The notes below the pieces were generated by a model. That model ran no database searches and was not told the origin of the DNA. It saw nothing but the letters and a program-made list of their open reading frames with translations. From CAIKAP01 sp964574605 (GTDB lineage: Bacteria; Verrucomicrobiota; Verrucomicrobiia; Palsa-1439), in contig CAZNOK010000006.1 in the NCBI GenBank assembly GCA_964574605.1, forward strand, positions 1 to 51,732: a stretch of 51,732 nucleotides of DNA, given 5' to 3'. The position numbers and the translations under genes are program-made. Within the stretch, counting starts at the first letter, position 1. Each line of letters opens with the position of its first letter. This document shows, in pieces, positions 40,348 through 49,516 of the stretch.

Positions 40348-42075
40348 ATGACCCGACACCGCCCCAGTTCCAGCGCCACTCGCCGCCGCCTCGCCGAGCG
40401 CCTGCGGCGGTTTGAACTGCTCGTGCGTGTCGGCCAGGTCATCAACTCCTCGCTCGAACCGGAGAAACTGCTGCAACTGGTCGTGCGCGAGGCGGTCGCC
40501 GTCATGCGCGCCAACAGCGGCTCGCTCGTGCTGATTGAGCCGCACACCCAGCTTCTGGAAATCCAGACCGCCATCGGCCTCAGCCCCGCCGCGCGCCGCC
40601 TGAAGTTGCCCATCGGACGCGGCGTCACCGGCTGGGTCGCCAAAACCAGCCAACCGCTGCGCGTGCCCGATGTCCGGGCCGACGCGCGTTACGTTTCCGT
40701 GCGGCGCGACGTGCGCAGCGAACTGGCCGTGCCATTGATCGTCAACGAGGAGCTCATCGGCGTCCTCAACGTGGACTCGACCCGACGCAACGCCTTCAGC
40801 GCCGACGACGAGGCGCTACTCGTCGCGCTCGCCAACCACGCCGCGCAAGTCATTCACAACTCCTGGCTCTACGCCGCCGTCGCCTTCAACGCCCGCCGGC
40901 TCGAAGCGCTCTTTGCCGTCGCCCGCGACATCATCTCCTCGCACGACCTCGAAGACATTCTTCAGCGCGTCGCCCGCTACGCCTGCGAGTTGATGGAAAC
41001 GAAAATCTGTTCGCTCATGCTCCTCAACGCCGCCCGCGACCGGCTCGAACTGCGCGCCTGCCATGGCGCCAGCGACGATTACCTCCGCAAACCGTCGCTC
41101 TCCGTTGACGACAGCCTCATTGGTGGCGTCGTCCGCCGCGGCAAACCGGTCCAGATCCACAACGTCCAGCAACACGACGCCTACCGGCACATCGAGCTGG
41201 CCAAACGCGAGGGTCTCGTCTCGTTGCTGTCCGTGCCGATGAACTTTGGCGACACGCCCATCGGCGCGCTCAGCGTCTATACCGGCGCGCCGTACCGTTT
41301 CTCCAACCAAGATATTGCCATCCTCTCCGCGCTCGCCAACCTCGCCGCCATCGCCATCGAAAACGCCCGGCTCCATCGCCGCGTTGTGGACGTCGAAGAG
41401 CAACTCCGCCGCAACGAACGGCTCAGCACGCTGGGACTTCTCGCCGCCGAGGTCGCCCACGAAATCCGCAACCCGCTGACCGTGATGAAAATGCTCTTCC
41501 ACTCACTCGACCTGCGCTTCGACGCCGCCGACCCGCGCGCGCGCGACGCCGAGGTCGTCGCTGAGAAAATGGATCACCTCAACCGGATCGTGGACCGGCT
41601 GTTGAGCTTCGCGCGCTCCAGCGAACCGAGCTTCGAGCCGCTCAACGTCAACGCGCTCCTCGAAGACGCGCTGTTGTTGACCCGCCACAAACTCACGCAG
41701 CACAAGATCGCGTTGCGCACCGAGTTCGCCACCAACTTGCCGAGAGTCCGCGCCGACCGCGCGCAGATCGAGCAAGCCTGCCTCAACCTCATCCTCAACG
41801 CCGTGGACGCGATGCCCGACGGCGGCACACTCACTGTCCGCACGTCTCTTCTTCCTTCCTCCTTCCTCCTTCTTACTTTCGCCGACACCGGCGTTGGCAT
41901 GACCGAGGAACAACGCGCCCGCCTCTTCGAGCCGTTCCTCACCACCAAAGCCGGCGGCACCGGCCTCGGCTTGGCGATCGTTCACCGCATCATCACCGAA
42001 GTCCACCGCGGCCAACTCGAAGTCGAGAGTGCCGCCGGCTGCGGCACGACCTTCCACATCCACCTGCCGCTTTGA
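40348..42075 (+). CDS. Soluble GAF-GAF sensor histidine kinase
   Basis: A 575-residue cytoplasmic kinase. There are two GAF domains (~20-165, starting RRFELLVRVGQVINSSLEPE, and ~185-335, starting RRLEALFAVARDIISSHDLE), then a coiled linker, the phosphoacceptor box AAEVAHEIRNPLTVM (His371), N box NLILNAVDAMPDGG and G boxes FADTGVGMTEE and GGTGLGLAIV. No receiver domain. A pyrimidine-rich stretch at 41845-41880 encodes SLLPSSFLLLTF between the N and G1 boxes where a charged beta hairpin is usual; it appears to be an in-frame insertion or replacement. The gene is divergent from the two hybrid kinases and may act with them. Confidence 0.92.
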   Translation: MTRHRPSSSATRRRLAERLRRFELLVRVGQVINSSLEPEKLLQLVVREAVAVMRANSGSLVLIEPHTQLLEIQTAIGLSPAARRLKLPIGRGVTGWVAKTSQPLRVPDVRADARYVSVRRDVRSELAVPLIVNEELIGVLNVDSTRRNAFSADDEALLVALANHAAQVIHNSWLYAAVAFNARRLEALFAVARDIISSHDLEDILQRVARYACELMETKICSLMLLNAARDRLELRACHGASDDYLRKPSLSVDDSLIGGVVRRGKPVQIHNVQQHDAYRHIELAKREGLVSLLSVPMNFGDTPIGALSVYTGAPYRFSNQDIAILSALANLAAIAIENARLHRRVVDVEEQLRRNERLSTLGLLAAEVAHEIRNPLTVMKMLFHSLDLRFDAADPRARDAEVVAEKMDHLNRIVDRLLSFARSSEPSFEPLNVNALLEDALLLTRHKLTQHKIALRTEFATNLPRVRADRAQIEQACLNLILNAVDAMPDGGTLTVRTSLLPSSFLLLTFADTGVGMTEEQRARLFEPFLTTKAGGTGLGLAIVHRIITEVHRGQLEVESAAGCGTTFHIHLPL

Positions 42076-42089
42076 GCAGCAGCAACTTT

Positions 42090-43349
42090 TCAGAGGGCTA
42101 CCCCCGCCTCGGCGAAACCGCGACGAATCTCTTCCAGAGGAATCATGTAGCGCAAATCATAATCGCAATTCAGAAGAATCGCGCGATTCTTGAAACCGAC
42201 GACTTGTTGGATCCACTCCAGATACCCGTCCAATACAAATCCCTCCGCGCGCGCATGGATTTGCACGACGGAACAAGCAGGTTGACAAAACACTGCATTG
42301 GTAAAACCGCTGCCGCCAATTCCTGTAATCGCTTCGGCTTCTGCAAAGAGTTCCACCTCCTGCCGAAAACCGAGTTTCTCCAAGTCCACCAAAGCCCAAC
42401 CGCGGTCAGCAAAAAACCGTTCGACCTCGGTGATGTTGAGCGGCTGGCGCGCTTTGCCGGCGCGGCGAATGAAAAATTTTTTTGGCCCGGAAAAAGATCG
42501 GTCGCGGTGCGGCAAATAGGCGCGGCGAAGAAACTCCACTCCATACGGATTGTAGCAGGCCAACATCGCTGTCGGTGCGCTGAAGTAATAATGTTCGAGT
42601 TCGAGATGATGCTCCGAAGTGAACCGGCACCGCTCCAACAACCCCAGCATCGCCAACGTCTCTTTTTGATACTCGGCCAGTTGATTGGGCACGAGAATCC
42701 GCGTGTCAGGAGGAAATTCCGACACCAACGCCAGTCGCGGCAGCGCGTCCAACAACCAATGGCTGTGATTGGGAATCACCGTCACGGTCGCGCGGCTGTT
42801 GGCCGGCACCCAGCGTGAGACGAGGCTGGTCCAGTTGCCGGCCAACTGCACCGGCGGCGGCAGGCGGAAAAACCGGCTTGCCGGGTCCGCACGCAACCGC
42901 GGGTTGTGATAGCCGTGCAATCCGTAGACCGACTCGACACAGAGACTCTTGCCTGCCCCCAACAACGCCAAACTTTCCGTGACCAGCCGCGCTGGGGACT
43001 GTTCACTCCAGAAAATTGGCCACGGTTGTTCGGCGTACTGGTTGAACCCGCCGCGAACCATCCAAGAATCTTCCGAGACAACAGGACTGCCTTGATCGTG
43101 CAAGACAATTCGCCCGCGCGTCTTGGGATAACCACAGCGCAAGGCTTGATAGACCGAGAAGATCCGCTGGGGCGGCCCGAATCGTTCACAGCCACCCCAC
43201 ATCCAACGGCTGAATTCCAACACCGCTTCGCCCACGGCACGCCACAAGGTGCGCCGCAGCCATTTTGCCAGCCGGTGCGCCCGTTCAATGCGCCGCAGTT
43301 TCATCGCGCCGGCTGAGATCAGCAGTTGAAGCGAACGCCGCATTTTCAT
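42090..43349 (-). CDS. Glycosyltransferase family 61 protein
   Basis: A 419-residue protein of the GT61/DUF563 type. The core marks are NHSHWLLDALPRLALVSEFP, ILVPNQLAEYQKETLAMLG, KKFFIRRAGKARQPLNITEV and EAITGIGGSGFTNAVFCQPA, which give the GT-B-like C-terminal fold of these enzymes. No membrane segment is obvious. It likely adds a sugar (xylose, arabinose or another residue) in exopolysaccharide or glycan synthesis. Start is taken at ATG 43349; MRRS at 43343 and TTG at 43370 are alternatives. It is downstream of the GT2 gene on the same strand, 36 nt apart, and convergent with the soluble histidine kinase. Confidence 0.85.
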   Translation of the reverse strand: MKMRRSLQLLISAGAMKLRRIERAHRLAKWLRRTLWRAVGEAVLEFSRWMWGGCERFGPPQRIFSVYQALRCGYPKTRGRIVLHDQGSPVVSEDSWMVRGGFNQYAEQPWPIFWSEQSPARLVTESLALLGAGKSLCVESVYGLHGYHNPRLRADPASRFFRLPPPVQLAGNWTSLVSRWVPANSRATVTVIPNHSHWLLDALPRLALVSEFPPDTRILVPNQLAEYQKETLAMLGLLERCRFTSEHHLELEHYYFSAPTAMLACYNPYGVEFLRRAYLPHRDRSFSGPKKFFIRRAGKARQPLNITEVERFFADRGWALVDLEKLGFRQEVELFAEAEAITGIGGSGFTNAVFCQPACSVVQIHARAEGFVLDGYLEWIQQVVGFKNRAILLNCDYDLRYMIPLEEIRRGFAEAGVAL

Positions 43350-43385
43350 CAACAGATTTCTACCTAACAACGCCGCCCGGTGTTG

Positions 43386-44237
43386 TCAAACACTTCTTCC
43401 ATCGTTGATTGCAAGCCGCCACGCGGGATGCGTTACCGTGAATGTCGTCCGCTCTTGCGGATCCGCGAGCGTGTACACAGCATACTGAAATGGTTTCTGC
43501 CGGTAACAACCTTGCTGCCATTTCGCCAGCCGGTGGCGCGCCACCCACAACGGCCGCAACGCCCGCATCCACAATGGCGCCGATTGCCGCAGCTCGCGTT
43601 TCTCCCGCATCGCGTTGGGCAGGAAATTCATGTTCTTGCCGGTCTGCGTGAACGCGGAAGTGTACCGCCGCAATACGGCCACGTGGGCGTCTTCTTCCAG
43701 CACTCGCAACACCCAAGTGGCATCCGCCACATCTCGCAAGCGAGAATCGAAAAACAATCCGCGCCGCTCGATGATGCTGCGCCGGAAAAAGGTCGCGCAA
43801 GAGAACACCGGCAGATGACACACCCACACATGCGGTCGCAGTGGCAGCACCGCCTTGCGGTACGCGATGAATCGTCCTCCCTCGTCCACCACCACCGCGT
43901 CCCCAAAAACAACGTCCACGTCGGGATGCGCCACGAAGAATTCCTTTACTGCCGCCAGCGCTCCCGGCGAATATTGCTCATCGCAGTTCAGGTAAGCGCA
44001 CAGATCACCCTGCGCCCGGCGCAGGCCGCGGTTGATGGCGTCATACATCCCGCTGTCCTTCTCCACGAAGGCTCGCACCCGCGAATCGTCCGTTAACCAC
44101 TCTAACGTCCCATCGTCCGACCCGGCGTCCTGCACAATGTGCTCGTGGCTGACGCCTTGCTGGTCGGCCACGGAGGCGATGCACAGCTTCAGCCACGGGC
44201 CGTTACGGAAACTCGGTGTGATGATTGAGAAATCCAT
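43386..44237 (-). CDS. Glycosyltransferase family 2 protein
   Basis: A 283-residue GT-A enzyme. It starts MDFSIITPSFRNGPWLKLCI, followed by VQDAGSDDGTLEWL (nucleotide-binding Asp) and GLRRAQGDLCAYLNCDEQYS, where the usual DxD is replaced by N-C-D-E. SGMYDAINRG is typical of the WcaA-like branch. It probably transfers a hexose in polysaccharide assembly. The ATG at 44237 is chosen since upstream sequence overlaps the divergent GT4 gene. A TATGAT -10 box (44255-44250) lies 12 nt upstream. Confidence 0.9.
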   Translation of the reverse strand: MDFSIITPSFRNGPWLKLCIASVADQQGVSHEHIVQDAGSDDGTLEWLTDDSRVRAFVEKDSGMYDAINRGLRRAQGDLCAYLNCDEQYSPGALAAVKEFFVAHPDVDVVFGDAVVVDEGGRFIAYRKAVLPLRPHVWVCHLPVFSCATFFRRSIIERRGLFFDSRLRDVADATWVLRVLEEDAHVAVLRRYTSAFTQTGKNMNFLPNAMREKRELRQSAPLWMRALRPLWVARHRLAKWQQGCYRQKPFQYAVYTLADPQERTTFTVTHPAWRLAINDGRSV

Positions 44238-44315
44238 CGTCGCCACTTTATCATAACGACGTGTCAGGACAAGCCATTGACTCGACCACGCAGCTTGTGC
44301 TACCGGAGACGAGAC

Positions 44316-45431
44316 ATGGCTGAAGCACCTCGCAAGAAAATCTTGCTGTTCGGGTACCTGCCGCCGCCCTACTTCGGGCCGAGCGTGTCCTATCAGGCGC
44401 TGCTGCGCTCGACGTTCGTGCAACAGCGGCAGGTGACATTCATGGACATCACTGTCGTGCGGCGCGTTTCGGAACTGGAGAAGTTCCGGCCCGGCAAGCT
44501 ATTGAAGCTGGCGGGGTTCATCCTGACGGAACTGCGTCACCTCTTGACGAAACGCTTCGACCTGTGCTGTTACCCGCTCTCCTACAACCGGAACGCCTTC
44601 CTGAAAGACTGGATGCTGCTCGGCTTGGCGTCCACTTTCCGTCTGCCGGTCGTGCTCTACGCGCAAGGCCGCGGCCTGCCGCACTTCCGCCAGAGCCTCT
44701 CGCCCGGCCTGCGCCGGCGATTCGAGGGGATGGTTCGACGTGCCGCCGGCGCCATCGTCATCGCCGAGGACATCCGCGCGGACTTCAACGGCCTGCTGCC
44801 GCCGGCGAAAGTCCAAGTTGTCACCCACGGGGCCGAACCGCAACCGGAATTCGACACGCCGCCGGCACGCGCATGCGGTGGCTTCACCGTGCTCTACCTC
44901 GGCGCGCTCTACCGTCGCAAAGGCTTGCTCACGCTGCTGGAAGCGTTCCGTCAACTTCGCCAGCAACGGCCCGACGCCCGGCTTGTGCTGGCTGGCGATT
45001 GGTTTCCCGCCTCGGAACGCGAACCGTCCGAGGAATTCCTCCGAACCCACGGCCTCGCCGACGCAGTCCGTCTGACCGGCCCGGTGGATGGCGACGCGAA
45101 ATGGACACTCTATCGCGAAGCGGACGTGTTTGTTTTCGTTCCCGAACCGGACTACGAGGCATTCGGGATGGTGTTGTTGGAGGCGATGCACGCATGGCTG
45201 CCCGTCGTTGCAAGCCGCGGTGGCGCCCGCAACGAACTGGTCAGCGACGGCGTGAACGGCTTTCTGGTGCCGCACGACAATCCCGCAGCGGTGGCGGATG
45301 CGCTGTCGCGTCTGGCGTCTGATCCGGCGTTGCGCGAGCGGATGGGCCACGCCGGTCGCGAGCGGTTCACTGCGTTTTACACCCATGAGCACTATGGCCG
45401 GCGGATGATCGAAGCGTTAGAGGCACTATGA
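44316..45431 (+). CDS. Glycosyltransferase family 4 (GT-B) protein
   Basis: A 371-residue enzyme. MAEAPRKKILLFGYLPPPYF starts the N-terminal Rossmann domain. The donor-binding C-terminal domain shows LYLGALYRRKGLLTLLEAF, DVFVFVPEPDYEAFGMVLLE (the E-x7-E pattern of GT4) and GFLVPHDNPAAVADAL. It probably builds the same glycan as the GT2 and GT61 genes. GGAGAC precedes the ATG; TTGACT (44277-44282) and TACCGG (44301-44306) may be its promoter, overlapping that of the divergent GT2 gene. The stop overlaps the start of the YfhO-family gene by 4 nt. Confidence 0.92.
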   Translation: MAEAPRKKILLFGYLPPPYFGPSVSYQALLRSTFVQQRQVTFMDITVVRRVSELEKFRPGKLLKLAGFILTELRHLLTKRFDLCCYPLSYNRNAFLKDWMLLGLASTFRLPVVLYAQGRGLPHFRQSLSPGLRRRFEGMVRRAAGAIVIAEDIRADFNGLLPPAKVQVVTHGAEPQPEFDTPPARACGGFTVLYLGALYRRKGLLTLLEAFRQLRQQRPDARLVLAGDWFPASEREPSEEFLRTHGLADAVRLTGPVDGDAKWTLYREADVFVFVPEPDYEAFGMVLLEAMHAWLPVVASRGGARNELVSDGVNGFLVPHDNPAAVADALSRLASDPALRERMGHAGRERFTAFYTHEHYGRRMIEALEAL

Positions 45432-47809
45432 AAGAGCGCCTCCGAACGCTCGGTTGCCTGCTGGCGCTCGTCGCGCTGGTCGCGGCGTTTTTCGGGCCGA
45501 CGCTCTGGGGAGGTTGTTCGCTGGTGCCGGCCGACATCCTCCACCAGATCATTCTGCCATACGCCAACGATGTGAAATGCCCGCAGGTGCAGAATCATTA
45601 TGCTTACGACCCCGTCATGATTGATTATCCATGGGCACGGTTCTGGCAGCAAACCGTCCGATCCGGGCAGTGGCCGGTGTGGAATCCGTTCATCCTCGGC
45701 GGTCATCCGCACGCCGCGGAAGGTATGCCGGCCATCTGCAGCCCTTTCAAACTGCTGCTGCTGGCATTGCCGGCTGAACGCGCCCTCAGCCTTGTGTGGG
45801 TCGCGCAGTTGGCGCTCGCCGGCCTTTGGATGTTCGGGTTCCTGCGCGAGCTGGGGCGGTCACGTCCCGCGGCGTTTGTCGGCGCGTGTGCATGGTCGCT
45901 GAACAGCGCGTTCCTGATGTGGTATTGGCGGGCGCCGGCGGTGTTTTGCTGGGCCCCGCTGGTGTTGTGGCTGATGGAGCGCAGCGCGCGACGGCAATCG
46001 TGGGGACACGCGTTAGCAGCAGCGACCGCGCTTGGCGTGGCGTTTCTCTGCGGCAACATCCAAGCAGCGGCGCACCTCATTTTTCTGTGCGCTGGGTATG
46101 CGCTGTTGACGATTCCTTGGCGTGACCGCGCGATGCGCCGTCGGCTTGTGGCCCAGTGGGCCGCAGTGTTTGTCGTGGCGGGGTTGATTGCGGCGGTGCA
46201 ATGGCTGCCGACATTGGAGTTGATGGGGCGTGAGGCATACGGCTCGGTGCAGATGCGCGGTCCGCGATTCAACCTGCGCAACGCGCTGCTGGGTCTGCCG
46301 GCGCTGGTGACGTTTGTATTTCCGGCTGTGACAGGTTCGACGGAGACTTTTGACTTGTTGAAGGCGGCGGGGGCATCGCGCGGTGATTTCACGGGATACA
46401 TCGGGCTGGTGCCGGTGGGGCTGTTATTGGCGGCGGCGGTGGCGGATCGCGGGACGCGGACGCGCGCGATGTTGTGGCTGATGGCGGCGGTGACGGTGCT
46501 GTTGTTCACGCCGTTGGCACGCTACCTCTATCACCGGTTCTTCATCGTCGCGGTGTTCGCAGCAACGGTGCTGGCAGCGCACGGATTGGATATCGTGCTG
46601 GAACCGTCGGAGCAACAGCGGCGCGCCATCGGACGAGCGTTGGCCGGGCTACTGGCAGTGAGTCTGTTTATGTTGGTCGCCGTCGGAACAGTGCAAGCAG
46701 TGATCACTTGTCGTCGCGAAGCGGTGACGGCGTCGGCGTGGCGCTTCATCCAAGACGAGGCTTCCAAACACCCCTTTGGGCATCAACGCGATTGGATGCA
46801 GCAACGGGTGGGTGCGTTCTTGGATCATTACCGCGTCAGCAACCCCTCATTCTGGCTGCCGGTGGCGTGCTTGGCGGTGACGGCGCTGGCATGGCACGCG
46901 TATGCGCGGGGGCGGTTCCCGCGTGTGGGGTTTGGGTGTGTGGCGGCGGGGATGACCGTGTTGGATTTGATGGTGATGGGACGGCCGCTGGTGCCACAGG
47001 TGGACTTGCGGAAATATCCACTGCAAGCGGAACATCCCCTGCTGGCACCGGTGCTCGCTGACAACAGTCTGTTCCGCGTACAGGTCTGGGAATCCCCCGG
47101 CACGGCATTCTTGCTCCCGCCGAACTGGCTGCTGCGCGCGTCGGTGCAGGATGTGCGCGGAAATTTCTCACTTGCGCCGGAGTCGCTCGAACAATTGACA
47201 CCGCGAGGGGAACAGAAAGCCACGCCCTTGTTTCACCTCCAGAACGTGAAATACTTGATCGCTGACGACGGAGTGGACATTCCTTCCGACACCTTCGAAC
47301 TGGCGGCAAGCCAGGGACGGTTCCGTGTCTGGCGCAACCTTCGTTGTCTGCCACGTGCCTTGTGGGTGCCGCGCGCTGAGACGGTGATTGACCGAAAACA
47401 ACTGCTGGCGCGAATGCGAACAGAACCGTTCGACCCGCGAGCGGTCGTGCTGTTGGAGGAGTCGCTGTCGGTTTTGACGAACGGGACTACCCCGGCAACG
47501 GGCGAGGCGCAGGTCGCCGAGTACACACCCACACGCGTGCGGGTACGAGTGCGGGCGGATTCGCCGGGCTGGCTGTTGCTGGCGGATAACTGGTATCCCG
47601 GCTGGCAGGCGACAGTGGATGGCCGGCCGGCGAAGTTGTATCGGGCCAATTGGGTGTTGCGCGCTGTCTTCGTGCCGGCTGGTTTGCATGAGGTGGAGTT
47701 CCAGTTTGCGCCGGCCACTTTTCGCGCAGGGCTGGGAATCACGCTGGCAACACTGGCCGGCTTAGCCGTGGCCGGCGCGACTATTCGCTTGGTGCATCGG
47801 CGCATATGA
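45428..47809 (+). CDS. YfhO-family multi-spanning membrane protein
   Basis: A 793-residue protein with a dozen or so membrane helices in the first ~490 residues and a periplasmic beta-rich C-terminal region with one last helix. The N-terminal loop after helix 1 carries WNPFILGGHPHAAEGMPAI, and the end of the soluble part has LLLADNWYPGWQATVDGRPA and YRANWVLRAVFVPAGLHEVE, the YfhO (bacterial membrane protein, GT-C-like) signature. B. subtilis YfhO glycosylates lipoteichoic acid, so transfer of a sugar from a lipid carrier is plausible. It is translationally coupled to the GT4 gene upstream and the hypothetical gene downstream. Confidence 0.88.
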   Translation: MKERLRTLGCLLALVALVAAFFGPTLWGGCSLVPADILHQIILPYANDVKCPQVQNHYAYDPVMIDYPWARFWQQTVRSGQWPVWNPFILGGHPHAAEGMPAICSPFKLLLLALPAERALSLVWVAQLALAGLWMFGFLRELGRSRPAAFVGACAWSLNSAFLMWYWRAPAVFCWAPLVLWLMERSARRQSWGHALAAATALGVAFLCGNIQAAAHLIFLCAGYALLTIPWRDRAMRRRLVAQWAAVFVVAGLIAAVQWLPTLELMGREAYGSVQMRGPRFNLRNALLGLPALVTFVFPAVTGSTETFDLLKAAGASRGDFTGYIGLVPVGLLLAAAVADRGTRTRAMLWLMAAVTVLLFTPLARYLYHRFFIVAVFAATVLAAHGLDIVLEPSEQQRRAIGRALAGLLAVSLFMLVAVGTVQAVITCRREAVTASAWRFIQDEASKHPFGHQRDWMQQRVGAFLDHYRVSNPSFWLPVACLAVTALAWHAYARGRFPRVGFGCVAAGMTVLDLMVMGRPLVPQVDLRKYPLQAEHPLLAPVLADNSLFRVQVWESPGTAFLLPPNWLLRASVQDVRGNFSLAPESLEQLTPRGEQKATPLFHLQNVKYLIADDGVDIPSDTFELAASQGRFRVWRNLRCLPRALWVPRAETVIDRKQLLARMRTEPFDPRAVVLLEESLSVLTNGTTPATGEAQVAEYTPTRVRVRVRADSPGWLLLADNWYPGWQATVDGRPAKLYRANWVLRAVFVPAGLHEVEFQFAPATFRAGLGITLATLAGLAVAGATIRLVHRRI

Positions 47810-48591
47810 AGTATAGAACAACCATGTGCAAGAGCGCGAAGAACGCATGGACGGCGGTGTTGGTGGACGCGGAGCGGCGGCTGCCGACGGGGCAGTGTCT
47901 CGCGCAGGAAGCGTTCACCACCGAGCACGACCGGCCTGTCCTCGTCAAACTCAATGAACTGCAGGCCGACACTTTTTATTGGTTCAACGCCATGACCGCC
48001 AGCGCGCTCTTCGACGCCGTTGTCGAGCGCGCCGTCCAACTCGGCGGACGACTCACTGTCTCCCACGCCGCGTCCCGCCGCCTCCAACACATCGCCGGCA
48101 AACTCGATCAGGTTTGCATCCTCGTTGACGGCCGTCCCGGGAAAGAACTGCTTCATGGCACGCGCCTGCAATGCCGGAACATTGCCGGAACACCGCTCGC
48201 CGCGTATCGCGTCGCGCTCGTCGAGGGCGACGCGCCGCTGCTGTTCATCGCCCGCGAACAACGCCGCCGCTGCCTCGGGTTTCTCACCAGTGACGCCGAC
48301 ATCGTGGGAGAAATCGCCGATGACGTCGACGCCTTGTTGCGCGGCATGGGCCGCCGGCTCGACACCTTCGAGCGGCTGCAGAGACTTCACCAGACCACCC
48401 AGCAGGTTGCGCGCGAACTGGAGAGTTACACGCGCCGCCTGCAACTGGCCGTCGCGCGCGCCCATCGCCGGCCGGAACTGCTGACGCCGGCCCGCTTTGA
48501 GCGGATCGTCGCGCAGTCCATCGCCAAAATGGAACAACTCAAGGAAATCCCGCGCCGGGCCTTGCGCACGATGGGCAAAAGGCGCCGCTGA
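47806..48591 (+). CDS. Hypothetical protein coupled to yfhO
   Basis: A 261-residue protein I do not recognise. Its start overlaps the YfhO-family stop by 4 nt (ATGA). There is no signal peptide or membrane segment. Visible parts are an N-terminal mixed region (TGQCLAQEAFTTEHDRPVLV), a central GTPLAAYRVALVEGDAPLLF and a C-terminal Arg-rich helical region (FERLQRLHQTTQQVARELES, then KRRR). The helical end may form a coiled coil. Being sandwiched between glycan genes and a site-2 protease gene, it may regulate one of them. Real coding is supported by coupling and codon bias. Confidence 0.65.
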   Translation: MKYRTTMCKSAKNAWTAVLVDAERRLPTGQCLAQEAFTTEHDRPVLVKLNELQADTFYWFNAMTASALFDAVVERAVQLGGRLTVSHAASRRLQHIAGKLDQVCILVDGRPGKELLHGTRLQCRNIAGTPLAAYRVALVEGDAPLLFIAREQRRRCLGFLTSDADIVGEIADDVDALLRGMGRRLDTFERLQRLHQTTQQVARELESYTRRLQLAVARAHRRPELLTPARFERIVAQSIAKMEQLKEIPRRALRTMGKRRR

Positions 48592-48596
48592 CCAGC

Positions 48597-49505
48597 ATGG
48601 ACTTCCTCAACTCCGGCATCCCGCTTGGCCGTTTCTTCGGCATCAACGTCCGGCTGCATTTCACCTTTGTCCTGTATGCTCTCTATCGCGTCCAACAGTT
48701 CAATAATCTTCTGTACGGCTTCGCTTACATAGCCGGGCTATATCTATGCATTCTGTTGCACGAGTTCGGCCATGCGCTGGCCGCCCGCTGGGCCGACGGC
48801 GATGCGGAAGACATCTTGTTGTGGCCGCTTGGCGGGTTGGCCTATTGCCGGCCCGCGTGGCATCCGACAGCCCACCTGATCTGCACCGTCGCCGGGCCGT
48901 TCGTGACGTTCCTGTTGTTCGCCGGATCGTGGGCGGCGGCGCTGGCGTTGCATCCGTGGGCCGACCAGAGCGCATCGGTTTGGTACGCGCAACATTTTCT
49001 CAGCGAGATGGCGGTGTTGAATCTGTGGCTGCTGATCTTCAATCTCATCCCTGCTTTCCCGATGGATGGCGGACGGATTTTGCGCGACGCGCTCTGGCAC
49101 TGGTTGAGCGCCGAGAAGGCCACCAGCATCGCCGTCTGGACGAGCCGCGGCATCGCCGCCGCGGGCATTCTTTGGGCCGTCGTCAGCCAAGACTACTGGC
49201 TGATTCTGTTGGCGGGATTCATCCTATGGCAGGCGCAAAGCGAGTATGCCTTGCTGGCCTTCGAAGCCGGCGGCCGCTACGGGTTCTCCCTGTGGGAACG
49301 CCTCCAACGCGGCCGACGCCAACGCGACTTTCATCAAGGTGTCGCAGCCCGTCAGGCGGAGGAGACCGTGGCCGCGTTTCATCGTTGCACCTCCTGCGGA
49401 CGCACCGAGCACGACGATCCGCACTTGGATTTCCGCGTCTGCACCGATTGCAGCGGTGGTCAGGAATACTGTCGCGACCATCTCGACTCGCACCCGCACG
49501 TCTGA
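48597..49505 (+). CDS. Site-2 protease family (M50) metalloprotease with C-terminal zinc ribbon
   Basis: A 302-residue membrane protein. Zn-binding HEFGH (55-59) sits in a membrane helix, and NLIPAFPMDGGR (149-160, Asp157) gives the third ligand: the M50B rhomboid-unlike SpoIVFB/FtsH-independent branch. About six helices. The last ~45 residues hold Cys-rich sequence C-T-S-C...C-T-D-C...C with His (HRCTSCGRTEHDDPHLD, VCTDCSGGQEYCRDH), a likely zinc ribbon; it would be an unusual extension. Such proteases cut membrane-bound regulators. Five nt separate it from the upstream hypothetical gene, so a shared operon is likely. Confidence 0.88.
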   Translation: MDFLNSGIPLGRFFGINVRLHFTFVLYALYRVQQFNNLLYGFAYIAGLYLCILLHEFGHALAARWADGDAEDILLWPLGGLAYCRPAWHPTAHLICTVAGPFVTFLLFAGSWAAALALHPWADQSASVWYAQHFLSEMAVLNLWLLIFNLIPAFPMDGGRILRDALWHWLSAEKATSIAVWTSRGIAAAGILWAVVSQDYWLILLAGFILWQAQSEYALLAFEAGGRYGFSLWERLQRGRRQRDFHQGVAARQAEETVAAFHRCTSCGRTEHDDPHLDFRVCTDCSGGQEYCRDHLDSHPHV

Positions 49506-49516
49506 GATGCGCGACG

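Noticed and set aside
40251..40643. N-terminal extension of the second hybrid kinase
   Set aside because: The extension would overlap the divergent kinase and its promoter; ATG 40250 has a ribosome site.
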